A stretch of DNA of 64,000 nucleotides, from NCBI RefSeq assembly GCF_019393635.1, contig NC_057867.1:67459492-67523491 (forward strand), given 5' to 3'. Made by a program: the position numbers and the translations under genes. The notes beneath the pieces were generated by a model. That model was not told where the DNA came from. It worked only from the letters and a program-made list of their open reading frames with translations, and made no database searches. This DNA comes from Dromiciops gliroides (taxonomy: Eukaryota > Chordata > Mammalia > Microbiotheria > Microbiotheriidae). Shown one piece after another: positions 1 through 11,519 of the stretch; position 1 is the stretch's first letter; each line of letters begins with the position of its first letter.

Positions 1-104
1 CCCCTACCCTCCCAGTTTCTACATTGATTCAATTCATTGGATAGCTTTTCCCACATTTTTAAGCATTTAGCTTCCCTTCTTCTCCACCTCCCCCAACTTC
101 ATCA

Positions 105-245
105 TCGTGTAATGACCTTAGGCAAATCCTTTTCCCTCCCTATGCCTCATTTTCCTCTTCTATAAAATGAGAAGGTTCAAATAGATGACCTCTAAGGTTA
201 ATCACCTAACCTTACAGGGCCTCCTGGCTCCCAGTCCAGTTTTGA
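105..245 (+). repeat. MIR-type SINE fragment
   Basis: It carries the MIR landmarks in order: TGACCTTAGGCAAATC, a CTCATTTTCCTCTTCTATAAAATG-like core and the pattern 'gatgacctctaaggt'. Confidence 0.6.
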
Positions 246-276
246 ATCTGTCATCCTAGGCAGTAATGTCTTTCTT

Positions 277-424
277 TTTTTTTTAATTAATAAAGTATTT
301 TATTTTTTTCCGTTACATGTAAAGATAGTTCTCAACTTTTTTTATACAAGCTTTACAATTTCAGATTTTTCCCCTCCCTCCCCTCCCTCTCCCCTCCCCT
401 AGACAGCAGGTAATCTGATATAGG

Positions 425-496
<72 letters not shown>

Positions 497-524
497 TTAA
501 TAACATTAATCCTATTTCTGCATT
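277..524 (-). mobile_element. LINE-1 3' end, minus strand, with target-site duplication
   Basis: Read on the minus strand, this matches the marsupial L1 3' UTR end: a segment resembling GTATAACCTATATCAGATT, a G-rich stretch (seen here as CCCTCCCTCCC) and an A-rich tail (seen as T-rich at 277-320). The direct repeat AGTAATGTCTTTCTT flanks it at about 263-277 and 525-539. A long TA array has grown inside it. Confidence 0.75.
426..495. repeat. (TA)n microsatellite inside an L1 end
   Basis: About 35 TA units are embedded in the antisense L1 3' UTR fragment at 277-524. Confidence 0.97.
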
Positions 525-540
525 AGTAATGTCTTTCTTA

Positions 541-1220
541 ACATCACTCACTCTCCTGTATTTTACTTGTTCAATATTTTTGAGGTCTACCTTCTTGATA
601 TTTACTCTCTAAATTTTGTATTCTTGGGTCTATGAATGTTCTATGATCATTAAGTTCTTGACCCCTTTGTAACCATTTTCCCAAGTCCATTTGCGACCTC
701 TAGTTGTCAGGCAAAATGACTTCCTGGTGCTTGGCATGCATTAAATGAATAAGTCTTTGCTACCTTGATAACCCCCTAGGATGGGTCTAGTGGGGCACTT
801 TGCCAACCCATTTGTCTTTCAGATGTCCTTTCTCAAGTCTAACGCTCCACTCCTTGAAGATGGCTGTGGGTCTCTCTAGTCCCACGCTGTTTTGTTAGCA
901 CTATGCAACTTTTACATGGGCACCCCTTCCCTAGTCTGTCGTACTAAAGCTTGAGGTCTTTACAGATCGTTACTCCTTTTAAATTTTGCTGGCCCTGAGA
1001 TAAAGTCATCATAAATGACCCACCTGATTCTTCCCCCAACTCCTGAGCAATGTAACTTTCCTTGGCTCTCTAACTCTATGCAATATTTACAGGAACTCTT
1101 TTCTTAGTAATTTATTGAATCAGTTTGTTCATTTTCTTAGGAAATATCCTCCAAGTAGTCTGGCTTCTTCAGGACTTACTGGGAGGTACAATGATAAGTT
1201 TATTGACTCTAAAGTCAGAA
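541..1220. other. Intergenic, nothing recognised
   Basis: I see no conserved frame, RNA gene or clear repeat here. Confidence 0.4.
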
Positions 1221-1223
1221 GTT

Positions 1224-1262
1224 ATTGTTACTGTTGTTGTTCAGTCATTCAGTTATGTCTGA
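1224..1262 (-). repeat. Short antisense RTE/BovB-type SINE tail remnant
   Basis: TGTTGTTGTTCAGTCATTCAG resembles the antisense end of the RTE-derived tail seen more fully at 48425-48540. Only the first bases are present, and a MIR-like fragment follows at 1300-1420. Confidence 0.35.
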
Positions 1263-1299
1263 GGACCTATGTTAAAATCTCACCGCTGATACTTACTAC

Positions 1300-1420
1300 C
1301 TTGTGGCTTTAGCCACATTGTTTAATCTGGTGGGTCCTCATTTTCCTTGTCTGTCAAATAAGGGAGTTGGTTTAGATGGCCTCTGAGGCCCTTTTCAGCT
1401 TTAGATACATAGATCCCATG
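1300..1420 (+). repeat. MIR-type SINE 3' half
   Basis: It has 'cctcattttccttgtctgtcaaataagg' type sequence followed by 'gatggcctctgaggcccttttcagctttaga', the usual MIR 3' pattern. Confidence 0.6.
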
Positions 1421-1559
1421 GTATTTATTCCTAGGCTAATTTGCCTATCAAAGGTTCTAGCTAGGCTTTCTCTTCCATGTACGAATGTTTTGGGAATCCA
1501 GAATATATTATTTATCTTCATATATTATCCCTAGTTAATTGGGTAGAAGATTCCAAAAA

Positions 1560-2500
1560 GGTTTGATTTCCTATGACATTGTGTAACTCACAGTCTAACT
1601 TTTTCCTGTGTTTTCTGTGACGGGTGAGTAACCCTGTGAGATTCTAATTGGGGTGCATTTGTTTGTCTCAGCAGATTATCAGATCTTCCTTTTATCCACC
1701 AAGCTCTGAAGTCTGATGTCAATGTGTTGGATGAATTGAATATCATTTTTCCAATTTTTAAGTCATTCACTTTTCAGTTTGACCCGTGATCTTATTACTT
1801 CTGGGAAATATTCTCCAGTGGTTTCAGGTAATCTTAGATTCTTATATTATCTGAGCTTTGTCTTATGGTTCCATCTCTTGTTTGAAAATTTCTGAAGATT
1901 TTTTTTTAGTGAAGCTGTCCTTTGATCTTGTTTAGCTGTATTTTCAGCTGGTTCTGCTGATTGGCTTTCCAGTATGAGAATTTTATTGGATTCCATTCTT
2001 TTATTCAAATTTTCCACTTCTTTCTCCAAATTGGTGACTTTTATTATGAATGTATCTCCTTCTGGATTTACTGATGTTATATTTCTCATTACAGATGCCT
2101 GATCTTTCTTTATCAACACCAAATCCTTCTTTACTAACACCAGATTCTGCTTCATTTCCTTTTAAGTGTTTATTATCCTATTTGATGTCTCTTGTGTTAG
2201 GTCCAGCTTCCTTTCTTGGACTGTCGGTGAAGTTAATTTGTTAGTTTTTCTTTCTGCTGGCTTCTCTTCAGGATCTTTAAATCCATGGGATTTATTCATT
2301 GTGTTATAAGAGTTTTTCTGTTGCTTGCTCATTTCCTTGTCCTCTTTTGAGGACCTCTGTTCTCCTTCCTTTCTCTCCTTTTCCTCTTAAAATATTTATT
2401 TATTTTTAAATTTGGTAGTATTTTATTTATTCATTGGGGGTGGTAAGGGTTGAAGACCTAGGTTCTTCTTGACCCCTTTATTCCACCATGTTGATTCAGA
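1560..2500 (-). mobile_element. LINE-1 5' portion with ORF1 remnant, minus strand
   Basis: The minus strand encodes a 102-residue Lys/Glu/Asn-rich coiled-coil stretch (2155 down to 1847) typical of the L1 ORF1 nucleic-acid-binding chaperone. The 5' boundary near 2485-2500 reads CAACATGGTGGAATAAAG on the minus strand, like an L1 5' start. The body of ORF2 is missing, so this is a 5'-end fragment and not a functional element. Confidence 0.6.
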
Positions 2501-2665
2501 GACCTTAGTTTAAATCCCGGCTCTGCCACTTATCACTTGTGTGATATCAGGCAAATTGCTTAACCTCTCTGGGCTTCAGTTTCCTCATCTACAATATGAA
2601 ACAGATAGTTTATGGTAGTTTAGGCAGTTTACATAAATTCCCTTCCAGCTCTACCATTCAGATAA
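2500..2665 (+). repeat. MIR-type SINE
   Basis: The order 'aaatcccggctctgccactt', 'tgtgtgatatcaggcaaattgcttaacc' and 'ctgggcttcagtttcctcatctac' is that of a MIR element. Confidence 0.75.
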
Positions 2666-2669
2666 GTGC

Positions 2670-3465
2670 CACAGAGGTTCAAAGTGTGAGAAATCCGGGT
2701 AGGCTAGAATTCTCAGCAGAGAGCTTCATGGTAGGGTAAAGTCTTAGCTGAACCCTGCAGGATGGGAAGAGTTTGACTAGGTATAAAGGAGGCGTTAAGG
2801 GCACTGTATACTAGGGGAACAACCTGAACAAAGATGCAGAGATGGGATATACCTAATGAGGGAGGTTGGGTGGAGAGGGCTGAAGTAGAGGGTTTACATG
2901 TAAATACATGTAAGGCTAATTCACAGATCTCACAAGTGTGGTGCCCACCACAGTATGATTCTGGCAGAGATGCAGTTTACCTGTCCTGGATGCTCCTCCA
3001 ACCACTACTAAGGGTTAGATAATAGAGTAAGTTGCTGCCATGATATCCTCCTCCAATTCCTGATTCAGAATCAGTGGCAGGGGAGCACTGACCATCATTT
3101 GCTCCATACAGAGAGGGTGACTCATTTTGAAGAATCTCAGATTAAAGTAGTATTGCATTACACAGGGACCAAAGAGTCCAAAGGTTCATTTCAAAGGGAC
3201 TACAAGAGGTAGTGGCAGAATAGGGGCTAGAACATGGATTTCCTGACACCTAGTTCCTCAGTTCCCTCCTAGGAGATTGCTTCCTGTCTGGTGACTAACT
3301 GGTTAGAGTGACATGCTATAGAGAGAAGAGACTCCATGCAGTCCTTACATAACTCCATATCTGTCTATTATGGAGTACCATTTTTTCATTCTCTTGGTTT
3401 GTTCTGAAGAACAAAATCTTTATGCAATTGTGAAACTTATTCATAGGTCTTGGGTTTGAAACTCA
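2670..3465. other. Intergenic; weak L2-like traces only
   Basis: 'gcagagatgggatatacctaatgag' and neighbouring phrases near 2740-2850 resemble antisense L2, but too weakly to bound. I see nothing else. Confidence 0.3.
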
Positions 3466-3469
3466 GGGA

Positions 3470-3690
3470 GCTGATGGCATCATGGTTTAATGGAAAGAGT
3501 ATTACCTCTGGAGTTAGAAGACCTGGGTCCACACCTTGGTTCAGTCTCTCACTTCTACCTCTAATGATTACTACCTGTGTGATCTTGTGCAAATTACTTC
3601 TCCTTTCTGTGCCTCAGTTTCCTCTTCTGTAAAAAGAGGGGATTGGAACATGTGATCTCTGAACTGCATTTTAGCTCTAAATTCTATGAT
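3470..3690 (+). repeat. MIR-type SINE, near full length
   Basis: From 'catggtttaatggaaagag' through 'gagttagaagacctgggt', the 'tgtgtgatcttgtgcaaattactt' box and 'cctcagtttcctcttctgtaaaa' to a degenerate 3' end, this matches MIR along most of its length. Confidence 0.75.
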
Positions 3691-3699
3691 AGGCTCCCA

Positions 3700-4920
3700 A
3701 CAGTAAGCTTTTCTCTGACCCTTGTGGTCCCAACTCCTTTTGCTCTCCTTGTAATTATGCCCCAGAACAGGGCAGAGATCAGTTTACCATGTCATTGGTC
3801 TACCGATCCCTGGAACATCTGGTCTGGCTCCCAGATGTCATTACCCTAGCTGACAGGGGAAGAGACCCCAAGATCAAGTTCCTTCAGAAAGCCGAGGTTC
3901 TTGGTTTCCACTGGGCTTTGGGGGCCGGCATTGTTCTGGCATACAATGGTCTACTAGAGAAAAAGCGCCCTCTTCCATCCTTTTCTTCTTCTCGTCTGTA
4001 CTGCAATAAAGAAACCAGCAAATCCTCTTTGAAGGCCAGAGGCTCCACCTGCACCCGAAAAAGCTTTGTTGGGAAACACCTGCTCCTTGGGGGTAGGGGA
4101 GGAGATAAGGTTTCTCTCCTGGTAACTAGGGGCACACTAGGGGTGTGGATTGTGCTGAAAAGGATAGGAAATACTCAGAGGAAGAAAGGACAAGAGTTAC
4201 TCCCCTAAAAGGGGCAAGGTTTCTCTTTTTCCCTTCTGCTCTTCTGTAACATTTCTCCACCTGAATTCTGCCCGTATCTTTGGTTCTTTCTTAGCATGTT
4301 TCACTCACCTCCTTCGCCAACTCCTTTTCTTCCCTCTCCTCTTCCTGAGCCTTTGGAGTTCATTTAGTTGCATTTAAGCTACACCTATGCAGAGAAAAAG
4401 ACACAAAGTAGGTGTTTGTAGAGCTGAGGTGATTTTTCCAAGTGCAACCCCCCTCCCTTGGCTTCTGGTGTGATGGCACTGGGCACTCCATCTGGTCCGG
4501 AAGGACTAGAAACTCTTCCTAACTAAACTGGAAAAATGACTCACAAGCAAGTTGCTCAGCTCAAAAATGAATTAACCCTCAGTGGAGAAGAACCAGAGGC
4601 GTTGAATGAATTAATGATGCCTATTTGGACGGCATGAGCAGACTCACTGTAACAGATGAAGGCCAGGATAGACAGATGCCAGAAAGCACACAGGAGGCTG
4701 TCCAAAAGATTGGTAATGGTGGGAGGCTCCCAAAGTCTACTCCCTTTCAGTCTCACAGCAAGTTAAAATCTGAAAGTCACACTGGTACACAGAGGCTACA
4801 AATGAATCCTTGTTTCCTGTTGGCAGAGGGTGCCAAGTGACTCCATTGCTTGGTTCAGGCGTTAAAGACACACAACACATGGAGTTTCTTTGATAGCCCC
4901 CTTACTGATGCTTGAAGTAT
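3700..4920. other. Unique intergenic sequence, no gene recognised
   Basis: The longest open stretch here (3789-4205, + strand) has no domain, no homology I recognise and no splice context. I regard it as chance. Confidence 0.4.
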
Positions 4921-4929
4921 TTTTTCCAA

Positions 4930-5060
4930 ACAGATCAATGAGCACTGGTGGAACACTTCCTTTGTGCCCATCCCAGGGCCAGGGGAGCCAGTCCCTACCC
5001 TCATGGAACCTCCCAGTCCAGTTGGGGAGACATGACATGCAAATACAAGGAAATGTGAAA
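4930..5060 (-). mobile_element. LINE-2 3' fragment, antisense
   Basis: 'gagcactggtggaacacttcctttgtgccc' and 'ccctaccctcatggaacctcccagtcc' are the antisense L2 3' signature ('gcacctactatgtgcc ... ctgccctcatggagctt'). Confidence 0.55.
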
Positions 5061-5164
5061 GAACATTTCAATGACAGTTCGAGCCAGGACCGTGTGCTAC
5101 ATGCCAGAGGAGGGAATGGTATAGACAATAACTTCTACCAGAGTCTGGTGAAGGGATTACCGCA

Positions 5165-5270
5165 CACAATGTCAGAGTCAGAAGAGCCCTCAGAGGCTCT
5201 AACTTACACCTCAACAATAATCTCCTCTATAACATCTGAACAAATGTGGTCGTCCAGTCCCATCACTTAG
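5165..5270 (-). mobile_element. L3/CR1 LINE 3' end, antisense
   Basis: 'gtcagagtcagaagagccctcagaggctc' followed by 'ctcctctataacatctgaacaaatgtggtcgtccag' is the antisense 3' end of the L3/CR1 family. It abuts the L2 fragment that follows. Confidence 0.55.
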
Positions 5271-5272
5271 TC

Positions 5273-5985
5273 AGTCAACACGTTTTATTAAGTGCTTACT
5301 ATGTGCCAGGCACTGCAGTAAGTGCTGGGGATAAGACAAGAGATGCTCCCTGCCCTCAAGGAGCTCAAATTCCAATGGGCAAGGTATCATGCAAATAACT
5401 ATGTACATAAAAGATCTTGACAGTGCAGAGGGAAGTGAATGGGGGAGCAGTGTGAAGAGAGGAAGACTGGGAAAGGCGATATTTCAGCTGAGTCTTGAAG
5501 GAAGCCAGAGAAACTAGGAGGTGGCAGTGACAGAGAGCATTCCAAGCATGGGGCACAGGGGGCAGCTACGTGGTGCAGTGGATAAAGCGCCCCTGGATTC
5601 AGGAAGACCTGAGTTCAAATCTGACCTCAGATACTTGAGACTTACTCGCTGTGTGACCTTGGGCAAGTCACTTTACCCTCACTGCCCTACAAAAAAAAAA
5701 AGACATCTTAGTCCAAGCATGGGGCACAGCTAGCACAAAGGCCAGGAGATGGGAGATGGGAGATGTGAGAAGAAAGTGTTGTGTGTGAGGAACAGTGAGC
5801 AGGCCAGTGTGACTGGACTGAAGAATGTGTGGAGGTGGGTAAAGTGTATAAAGACTGAAAGGGCTTGGAAGGGCTTTGAATACCAACTAGAGAGTATTGT
5901 ATTTGATCTTGGAGGTAATAGGAAGCCACTGGAGTTTATTGAGGGAAGTGAGAGGGGTAACATGGTAGGACCTGTGCCTTAGGAA
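5273..5985 (-). mobile_element. LINE-2 3' portion, antisense, split by a SINE
   Basis: It starts with 'ttttattaagtgcttactatgtgccaggcact', continues with the antisense L2 landmarks ('ctccctgccctcaaggagctca', 'cattccaagcatggggcaca', 'gaggccagtgtgactgga') and ends at 'gaggggtaacatggtaggacc'. A tRNA-derived SINE is inserted at 5557-5710. Confidence 0.75.
5557..5710 (+). mobile_element. Marsupial tRNA-derived SINE with target-site duplication
   Basis: It is nearly full length, from GGGGGCAGCTACGTGGTGCAG to an A-rich tail. The direct repeat TCCAAGCATGGGGCACAG lies on both sides (about 5540-5557 and 5712-5729). It interrupts an older L2 copy. Confidence 0.9.
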
Positions 5986-6059
5986 AATCACTTGAAGATC
6001 TCCAGTGAGGATATATCCACTAATTGTGGAGGCAGCCAATCCCCTTTGGACGGTTCTGG

Positions 6060-6560
6060 TATAAGACGGGAGATATCACTTTGAACTGGCAATGTCAGGA
6101 TGAGAGATGACACTTGAGTCGAGCCTTGAATTGGAGAGAATTTGTTGCCCAGTGGACAGTGTACTGGACCTGGAGACGGGAAAACTTAGATTCCAATATC
6201 TCTTCAGACATTTGATAGCTGTGTGACCCTCGACAAGTTACTGAACATCTCTGAAGTTCAGTTTTCTTCCTTATCTATAAAAGGCAGAAAATAACAGCAG
6301 CCAGCTCACTAGATTGTTGTAAGGAGCGAATGAGATACTGTGTATAAAGCTCTATGGAAGGGTGAGCTATTACTATAGAAAGACTAGACAGAGATGGGGG
6401 TGGTAGGAGAGTTCGTTCCAGACAGGAATGAGCAAAGGCACACAGATAGCAGATGGCAAGACAAGAAGAGGGCTGAAGAATAGTACTGTTTGTCAGGAAT
6501 TGAGTGTCGGGGGGAGTAGTATGAATGAAAGCTGGTACCAGAATGGAGTGTCCCCTGAAT
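6060..6560 (-). mobile_element. LINE-2 fragment, antisense, split by a MIR
   Basis: The left part (about 6070-6150, 'gagccttgaattggagagaat') and the right part (about 6385-6560, 'gttcgttccagacaggaatgagcaaaggcacacagatagca') are adjacent in antisense L2. A MIR sits between them. Confidence 0.6.
6150..6380 (+). repeat. MIR-type SINE inserted in L2
   Basis: 'agtggacagtgtactggacctggag', the 'tgtgtgaccctcgacaagttactgaac' box and a 3' end with 'gattgttgtaaggagcgaatgagatac' define a near-complete MIR. Confidence 0.7.
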
Positions 6561-6749
6561 ACCAGAGTGGGCACTTTCTACTTTTGTCAGAAAGAAAGGA
6601 GAAGGGAACCACTGCCCTTTTGGACAGCTTCAATCGTTAGGAAGTGACACCCATCCTCAATTCACCTTTGCAGCTCCCATCCAGTACTTCTGGTTCTGCT
6701 CTCTGGGACAAACAGAACCGGTCTAATCCCTCCTTCCACAGACAGATCT

Positions 6750-7840
6750 CATGGTGCCCCTGAGTCTTCTCTTTTTTCAGGCTAAACATGTAATGCCCGG
6801 TTTCTCTGGCTGACCCTCAAACTACAGGCCTTTCAGCATCCTGGTTACCCTCATCTGGACTCTCCAGCCTTCTTATAGCCTTCTTAAATGGTCACATCCA
6901 GAAATGAACACAGTATTCCAGATGAGATCTGACCGTGCCAGGGGCAGGGGCCTAAGACCTCACTGTTCCTCCTAATGCAGTCCAAGATTATAGCAGCCTT
7001 TTTGGCTGCCACGTCACACTGTTGACTCATATTGAGCTTGCAGTCCATTAAAACATCTAGATCTGTTTCAGACAAACGGATGCCTAGTCATTCTAATTTT
7101 GATTTTTAAAATTTTAAAGTTAATTTTTCCAAAGCTAAACATAAGACTACCCTACGGAATTTCATTTGAATATGTTTAGTTCAATATCATAACCTGTCCA
7201 GATCTTTTTGGATCCGGATGCTTTCATCCCCTATGTTAGTGCTTGCTCTTGCATGCTCTCTCTCAACTTTTGTCATCTATAAATTGGGTGAGCATGCGCT
7301 CTATGCTCTTATCCAAGTCATGGATTAAATAATGCTCAATATCATAGGAACAAGCACAGATCATTGGAAACTTCTCGCCACTGGGACAGGGAAATAAATA
7401 CTAATAAGTGTTCTTTCAGTCTGGCCATCCAAAGACTTTTGAATCCACCGACTTGTATTATCATCTATTCCACATCTCTCCATTTTTTCATAAGAAAAAC
7501 ATGAGACACTTCATCAAAAACATTACAATAATCTGGGTAAACTCTATCCACAGCATTCTTTTCACATACTAGTTCAGGAATCCTATCATAAAAGGAAATG
7601 AAGATGGTCTGATATGGCCTGGTCTTGATGAAGCCACTCTGGCTCTTTGCAGTCATTGCTTTCCTTTCTAGATATTTGACAAACATCTCTTTAACAATCC
7701 ATTCTCTAATTTTCTCAGAAATCAAGGTCAATCTCACTGGCCTGTAGTTTGCAATCTGTAGTTTGCAATCTTAACTTAATTAACCTTAACTCTTTCTAAA
7801 ATCGAATCATCTGCCTTTCTCTACTCATTTTATGCTTTTT
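6750..7840 (-). mobile_element. L3/CR1 LINE fragment with reverse-transcriptase remnants, antisense
   Basis: On the minus strand, 7737-7465 encodes a recognisable CR1-clade reverse-transcriptase block (SGFIKTRPYQT, then VDRVYPDYCNVFDEVSH, the decayed form of VYLDFSKAFDTVSH). Further along, 7075-6884 encodes the C-terminal block DLDVLMDCKLNMSQQCDVAA. The two blocks are in the correct order for one copy with internal decay. The fragment is dead: frames are broken and the active-site YxDD region is not preserved. Confidence 0.75.
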
Positions 7841-7859
7841 CAAATATCCCTGACAGAAA

Positions 7860-8225
7860 GTTCAGAGGGAGACACAGGCAAGCAGGACAGCTTTAAAACT
7901 AATACGTTGGATTTATTATATACTTAAAAGACAAGCTTTATGTAAACAGTTCCCATTTTCATATATGATCTTCTTTTTCTGTTCTTTTTTATTTGGAAAT
8001 ATTCATGTTTGCTGCTGTTTATACTCATAGTAACAAAAAATAAACATTATATTTAAAATAATTATAGTCATTTTCGTTTTGTCATTTCCAGTGCAAAGGA
8101 AGTAGCAGAGAAAAAAGAAGCAAAGTAAGAGTTGAGTAGTTCTGCCTTCTCTCTCATCACTTACTCTTATCCCTTCTACTCCAAGCATAGGTCCTATCCC
8201 ACTGAGTCTTCTTTTTACCCAATGT
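7860..8225. other. Intergenic AT-rich sequence, nothing recognised
   Basis: I see no gene, RNA or clear repeat. Confidence 0.35.
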
Positions 8226-8229
8226 AGTT

Positions 8230-8374
8230 TTTTTTTGTGGGGCAATGGGGGTTAAGTGACTTGCCCAGGGTCACACAGCTAGTAAGTGTCAAGTGTCTGA
8301 GGCCGGATTTGAACTCAGGTCCTCCTGAATCCAGGGCTGGTGCTTTATCAACTGTGCCACCTAGCCACCCCCCC
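8230..8374 (-). mobile_element. Marsupial tRNA-derived SINE, minus strand
   Basis: The antisense landmarks 'ggggttaagtgacttgcccagggtcacacagct' and 'gtgctttatcaactgtgccacctagccacc' are intact. A poly-C run closes the head end. The flanking 'caatgtagttttttt' and 'cagtgtagtttttaaa' are a likely target-site duplication. Confidence 0.9.
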
Positions 8375-8379
8375 CCCCA

Positions 8380-8930
8380 CCCAGTGTAGTTTTTAAAAGC
8401 TCCCTTTTGTTGTCTTTAGCTCCCCTCACCAGTGATACAAGATACTAAATACTGTTATATTATTCTGAGATTTAACACTCCTTAAATTATTTTATAGGAC
8501 CATACCATACTCATATCCATCAGCTATTACATGGTCTTGCTTGGATTTAGGGAATGGTTTAGATATGAGGTGGAATCAGCAGAACATGACATATACACAT
8601 ATGTCTTATTTCCCATGCTAAAGATAAAGACTAGGTGTTATATTTCATTCGTGTCTTCATTCACTCCAAATGCCTTGTACATATTGGTTATTCAATAAGT
8701 ATTTGTTGAACATGTGAATGAATATTCAGAATATTTTCAGGTACTCAAGATACTTGAATCATCAAGTAGAGATTCAATTATACTTTGTTGAAACCTGGGA
8801 ATCTTTCCATTATCCAGAATACTTTTCTTGAGCTAACTGTATTGACATTATTTTTATCTTCTTTGTCATAAATCTTTGTTCATCTTTTTTTCTGTAATCA
8901 ACCTGAATCAAATCGAGTTTTCGCTTTCAT
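8380..8930. other. Intergenic; possible L2 end near 8660-8730
   Basis: 'ccttgtacatattggttattcaataagtatttgttgaa' resembles the L2 3' terminus. The rest is not recognised. Confidence 0.35.
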
Positions 8931-8934
8931 AATT

Positions 8935-9110
8935 TAGAGCGCACTAGACTGGGAGTCATGACTTGGCATCTGCTCCCAGCCTAGCTTTTCGCCAGCTATG
9001 TGAACTTGGTTATGTTGCTTCTCATCTCTAGGCCTCAGTTTCCTCTACTATAAAACTAGGGAAATGGACAGGATAATCTTTATGGTCCTCCCAGCTCTGA
9101 CAGTCTGACT
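8935..9110 (+). repeat. MIR-type SINE
   Basis: 'gcgcactagactgggagtcatgac' through 'ctaggcctcagtttcctctactataaaac' and 'cctcccagctctgacagtctga' covers most of the MIR body. Confidence 0.7.
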
Positions 9111-9284
9111 CTACAAGCATATAATACCACAAAACAAACAAGGAACCTAGGTCAAATGCTAACAATTTGATAAGGCCATGGCTGAAATCCCACGGGATAC
9201 ACAAAACAGGGGGTAAGGCTTAGGAGCACTTGTTGAGAGGTAGGACATTTGGTTCTTTGTTTTGATATTTTTGTAAGCCAACAG

Positions 9285-9505
9285 GCTATAGAGTGTAGTG
9301 GTAAGTACTCTGGTTTGGGATGCAGAAGATGTAATTCAGTAATTTATTAGCTATGTGGCCCTGAGCAAATCAGTTCCCCTCAATGAGCCTCAGTTTCCTT
9401 ATCCATAAAATGGGGACAATAATACTTGCACTCCTTTCCTTATAGAGTTTCTTCAAAGAAAGTGCTTTTCTAATTTGGAAAGGGCTATATAAATATGAGC
9501 TATTT
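9285..9505 (+). repeat. MIR-type SINE, near full length
   Basis: It runs from 'tatagagtgtagtggtaagtactctgg' to 'gctatataaatatgagctatt', with the central 'atgagcctcagtttccttatccataaaatggggacaataata' block clear. Confidence 0.8.
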
Positions 9506-9509
9506 AACG

Positions 9510-11285
9510 GCTCTTGGGGCTAAAGGGATGGGAAACACACAAGGCAAAGAGAAACAGAGCTCTTTTTTTGCTATAATACCCCAATTAGTTTAGTGAGTGT
9601 AAAAATCTAGAATGCTGTAGTGTCTCAAGCCAAGAATCCATGCTATTGAGGAGGCCATGTTGAAGCATAAGCTTACTGGGTTATGTTAAATTTCAGGACC
9701 TAGCAAAACACCAGCATCCTTAAGACACAATTTCTTAGAGTTTCCAGGCATGCAACATCAATCTGGATGCTATTTAATTTTCCGTTATGCAGTTGCAACA
9801 TACAAAATATCAGCCAGAGTTTACAACCACTAGGTGCCAAGTCAGGCCGATCCAATACAACAGGGGATTGGAAAGCAGGCCTAAATTCAAATACTGGTGA
9901 TTGAAGATCTTGGCTGAGGTGAGCCCCTCAAATGGAATGACAATGTGAGCCTGGCTGGTGGGGCCGAAACACTTGTGAGCTGCTTCCTTAAAGATGCGGA
10001 GGAAAATCTGGTGAAACAGGTTTTCTACTGGCTTCAGAGAAAAACTTCAGACTGGATCTACCTACATGCAGGGGCCACTGTATTAAAAGGTGACTGTCTA
10101 CCTGGGGTGATGGCTGAGGTGCTGAGAAGGGCCACCACTACTCAAAAATAATACCCTTGATCACATGCTGTACTGCCTGAAATTCCACCATTCATTCCAT
10201 TGGGGAAAACATTGGACCTTCTTAAAATGTAAATCTCCCTGGGAGAGGTAACACATTGGGTTATAAGGACAAAGAACTAACAGAGCTGGAATTCTGGTTG
10301 GACAAGCCTAAACAAGTCACTGTCTTATTTCTCAGTTCCCTTTTTCTTTGATAGAGGGTTTGCTCTTAGCATATGATTGATAAGAAATAAGAAGGAACAA
10401 AGGAAAACAGACCTCGAGCTGGCAGGCCACAATTCTACCCCACCTTCAGCCAGTCTAATCTCCTCAGACTACAGATGAAACAACTGAGGCCTAATTAGGT
10501 CAAGTGAGTTGGCCAAGGTTAAATAAGTAAATTATTTCCCAAACAGCAATGAGTCTACTGTTCTAGATCCCAGAAGCTCCCAGACCTAGGACTAAGTTGG
10601 GCCCAGGGATTCTAGAAAATGTGGCCCTTTGGGAGGGGGATGCAGGAAGGAGGGTAAAGAACAGTTTGCACAGTATGTTTGACTCACACTTTCAGTAGGT
10701 GACCAGAAGCAGAGGCAGAACTTGGGATAACTTGGGACCTGGCATTCATAGTATGAGAGATGGACCTGGGAGAAGACAGAAACTCCAGTGGGCTAATGAA
10801 GCCATTCTTGGTTTTAAGCTTACTCGCTTGGTCTCAAAGGACTTCTGACCTCTTCCAGAGCCTTGGTTTCATCCTCTGGAATATGGAAGGATCTGGCAAA
10901 ATTGTTGTGAGGACAGTACTTTGCCAATTTTAGAGTGCTGACAAAAGGACCTAGAAATTCTTCTTATTAGTGTCATTAGCCTCTTCTAGGAAGGGTCAGG
11001 ATAACATAAGGGCACTGAGCATCTGTGGGACAGGGTTTGGCATCAAAAGGGAGGAAGGGAGGTCACCAGAGTTAAACTTCGTATCCTCACAGGTACAGAC
11101 ACATTGCCTGACATGGAATGTTATCACTACAAGGACCCCTTATTCTACAGAGCAGGAAACTTGGGTTCAGAGAAGTTTTAAATAACTTTCCTGAGACCAC
11201 ATTGGGAGTAACTAACAGAGCCAGAGGAGAACCCCATTCCTCTGACAACGAATACAACACTCCAGTCCCAGAGAAACGTTCTTGA
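9510..11285. other. Unique intergenic sequence
   Basis: No gene is recognised. A MIR-like core ('ctaatctcctcagactacagatgaaacaactgaggcc') lies near 10450-10540 in antisense, and a sense one ('ttggtttcatcctctgg') near 10800-10930. The open frame at 9945-10151 has no domain or splice context that I can identify. Confidence 0.4.
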
Positions 11286-11289
11286 GGCT

Positions 11290-11440
11290 TTTAAAGATCC
11301 AGAGGTGAGAGGGCCCTTATAGCTCATCTAGTCCAACTTCCCCATTTACAGGAGGAGGAAACATTTTATAGGTGAAACTCCAAAGAACTGGATTCTCATT
11401 CAGTGAGAGCCTCATTTAACTCTATTCTGTTTCACTAAAT
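11290..11440 (-). repeat. MIR-type SINE, antisense
   Basis: 'gagggcccttatagctcatctagtccaacttccccatttacaggaggaggaaac' is the antisense MIR 3' half. Confidence 0.6.
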
Positions 11441-11519
11441 TTAGGGCAAAGGAACAAATGGTAATACCCTAATTTCATATTTGAGATTTAATCAAAAGCC
11501 AGCTTCTGAGGTATGTACT

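Noticed and set aside
1847..2155. Coiled-coil frame on the minus strand as a possible host gene
   Set aside because: Its context and composition fit L1 ORF1, and an L1-like 5' start lies just beyond it on the same strand.
3789..4208. 139-codon open frame on the + strand
   Set aside because: No family resemblance and no promoter, splice or conservation clue. Probably chance.
9945..10151. 68-codon frame with protein-like texture
   Set aside because: No known domain and no plausible exon boundaries, so I could not support a gene.
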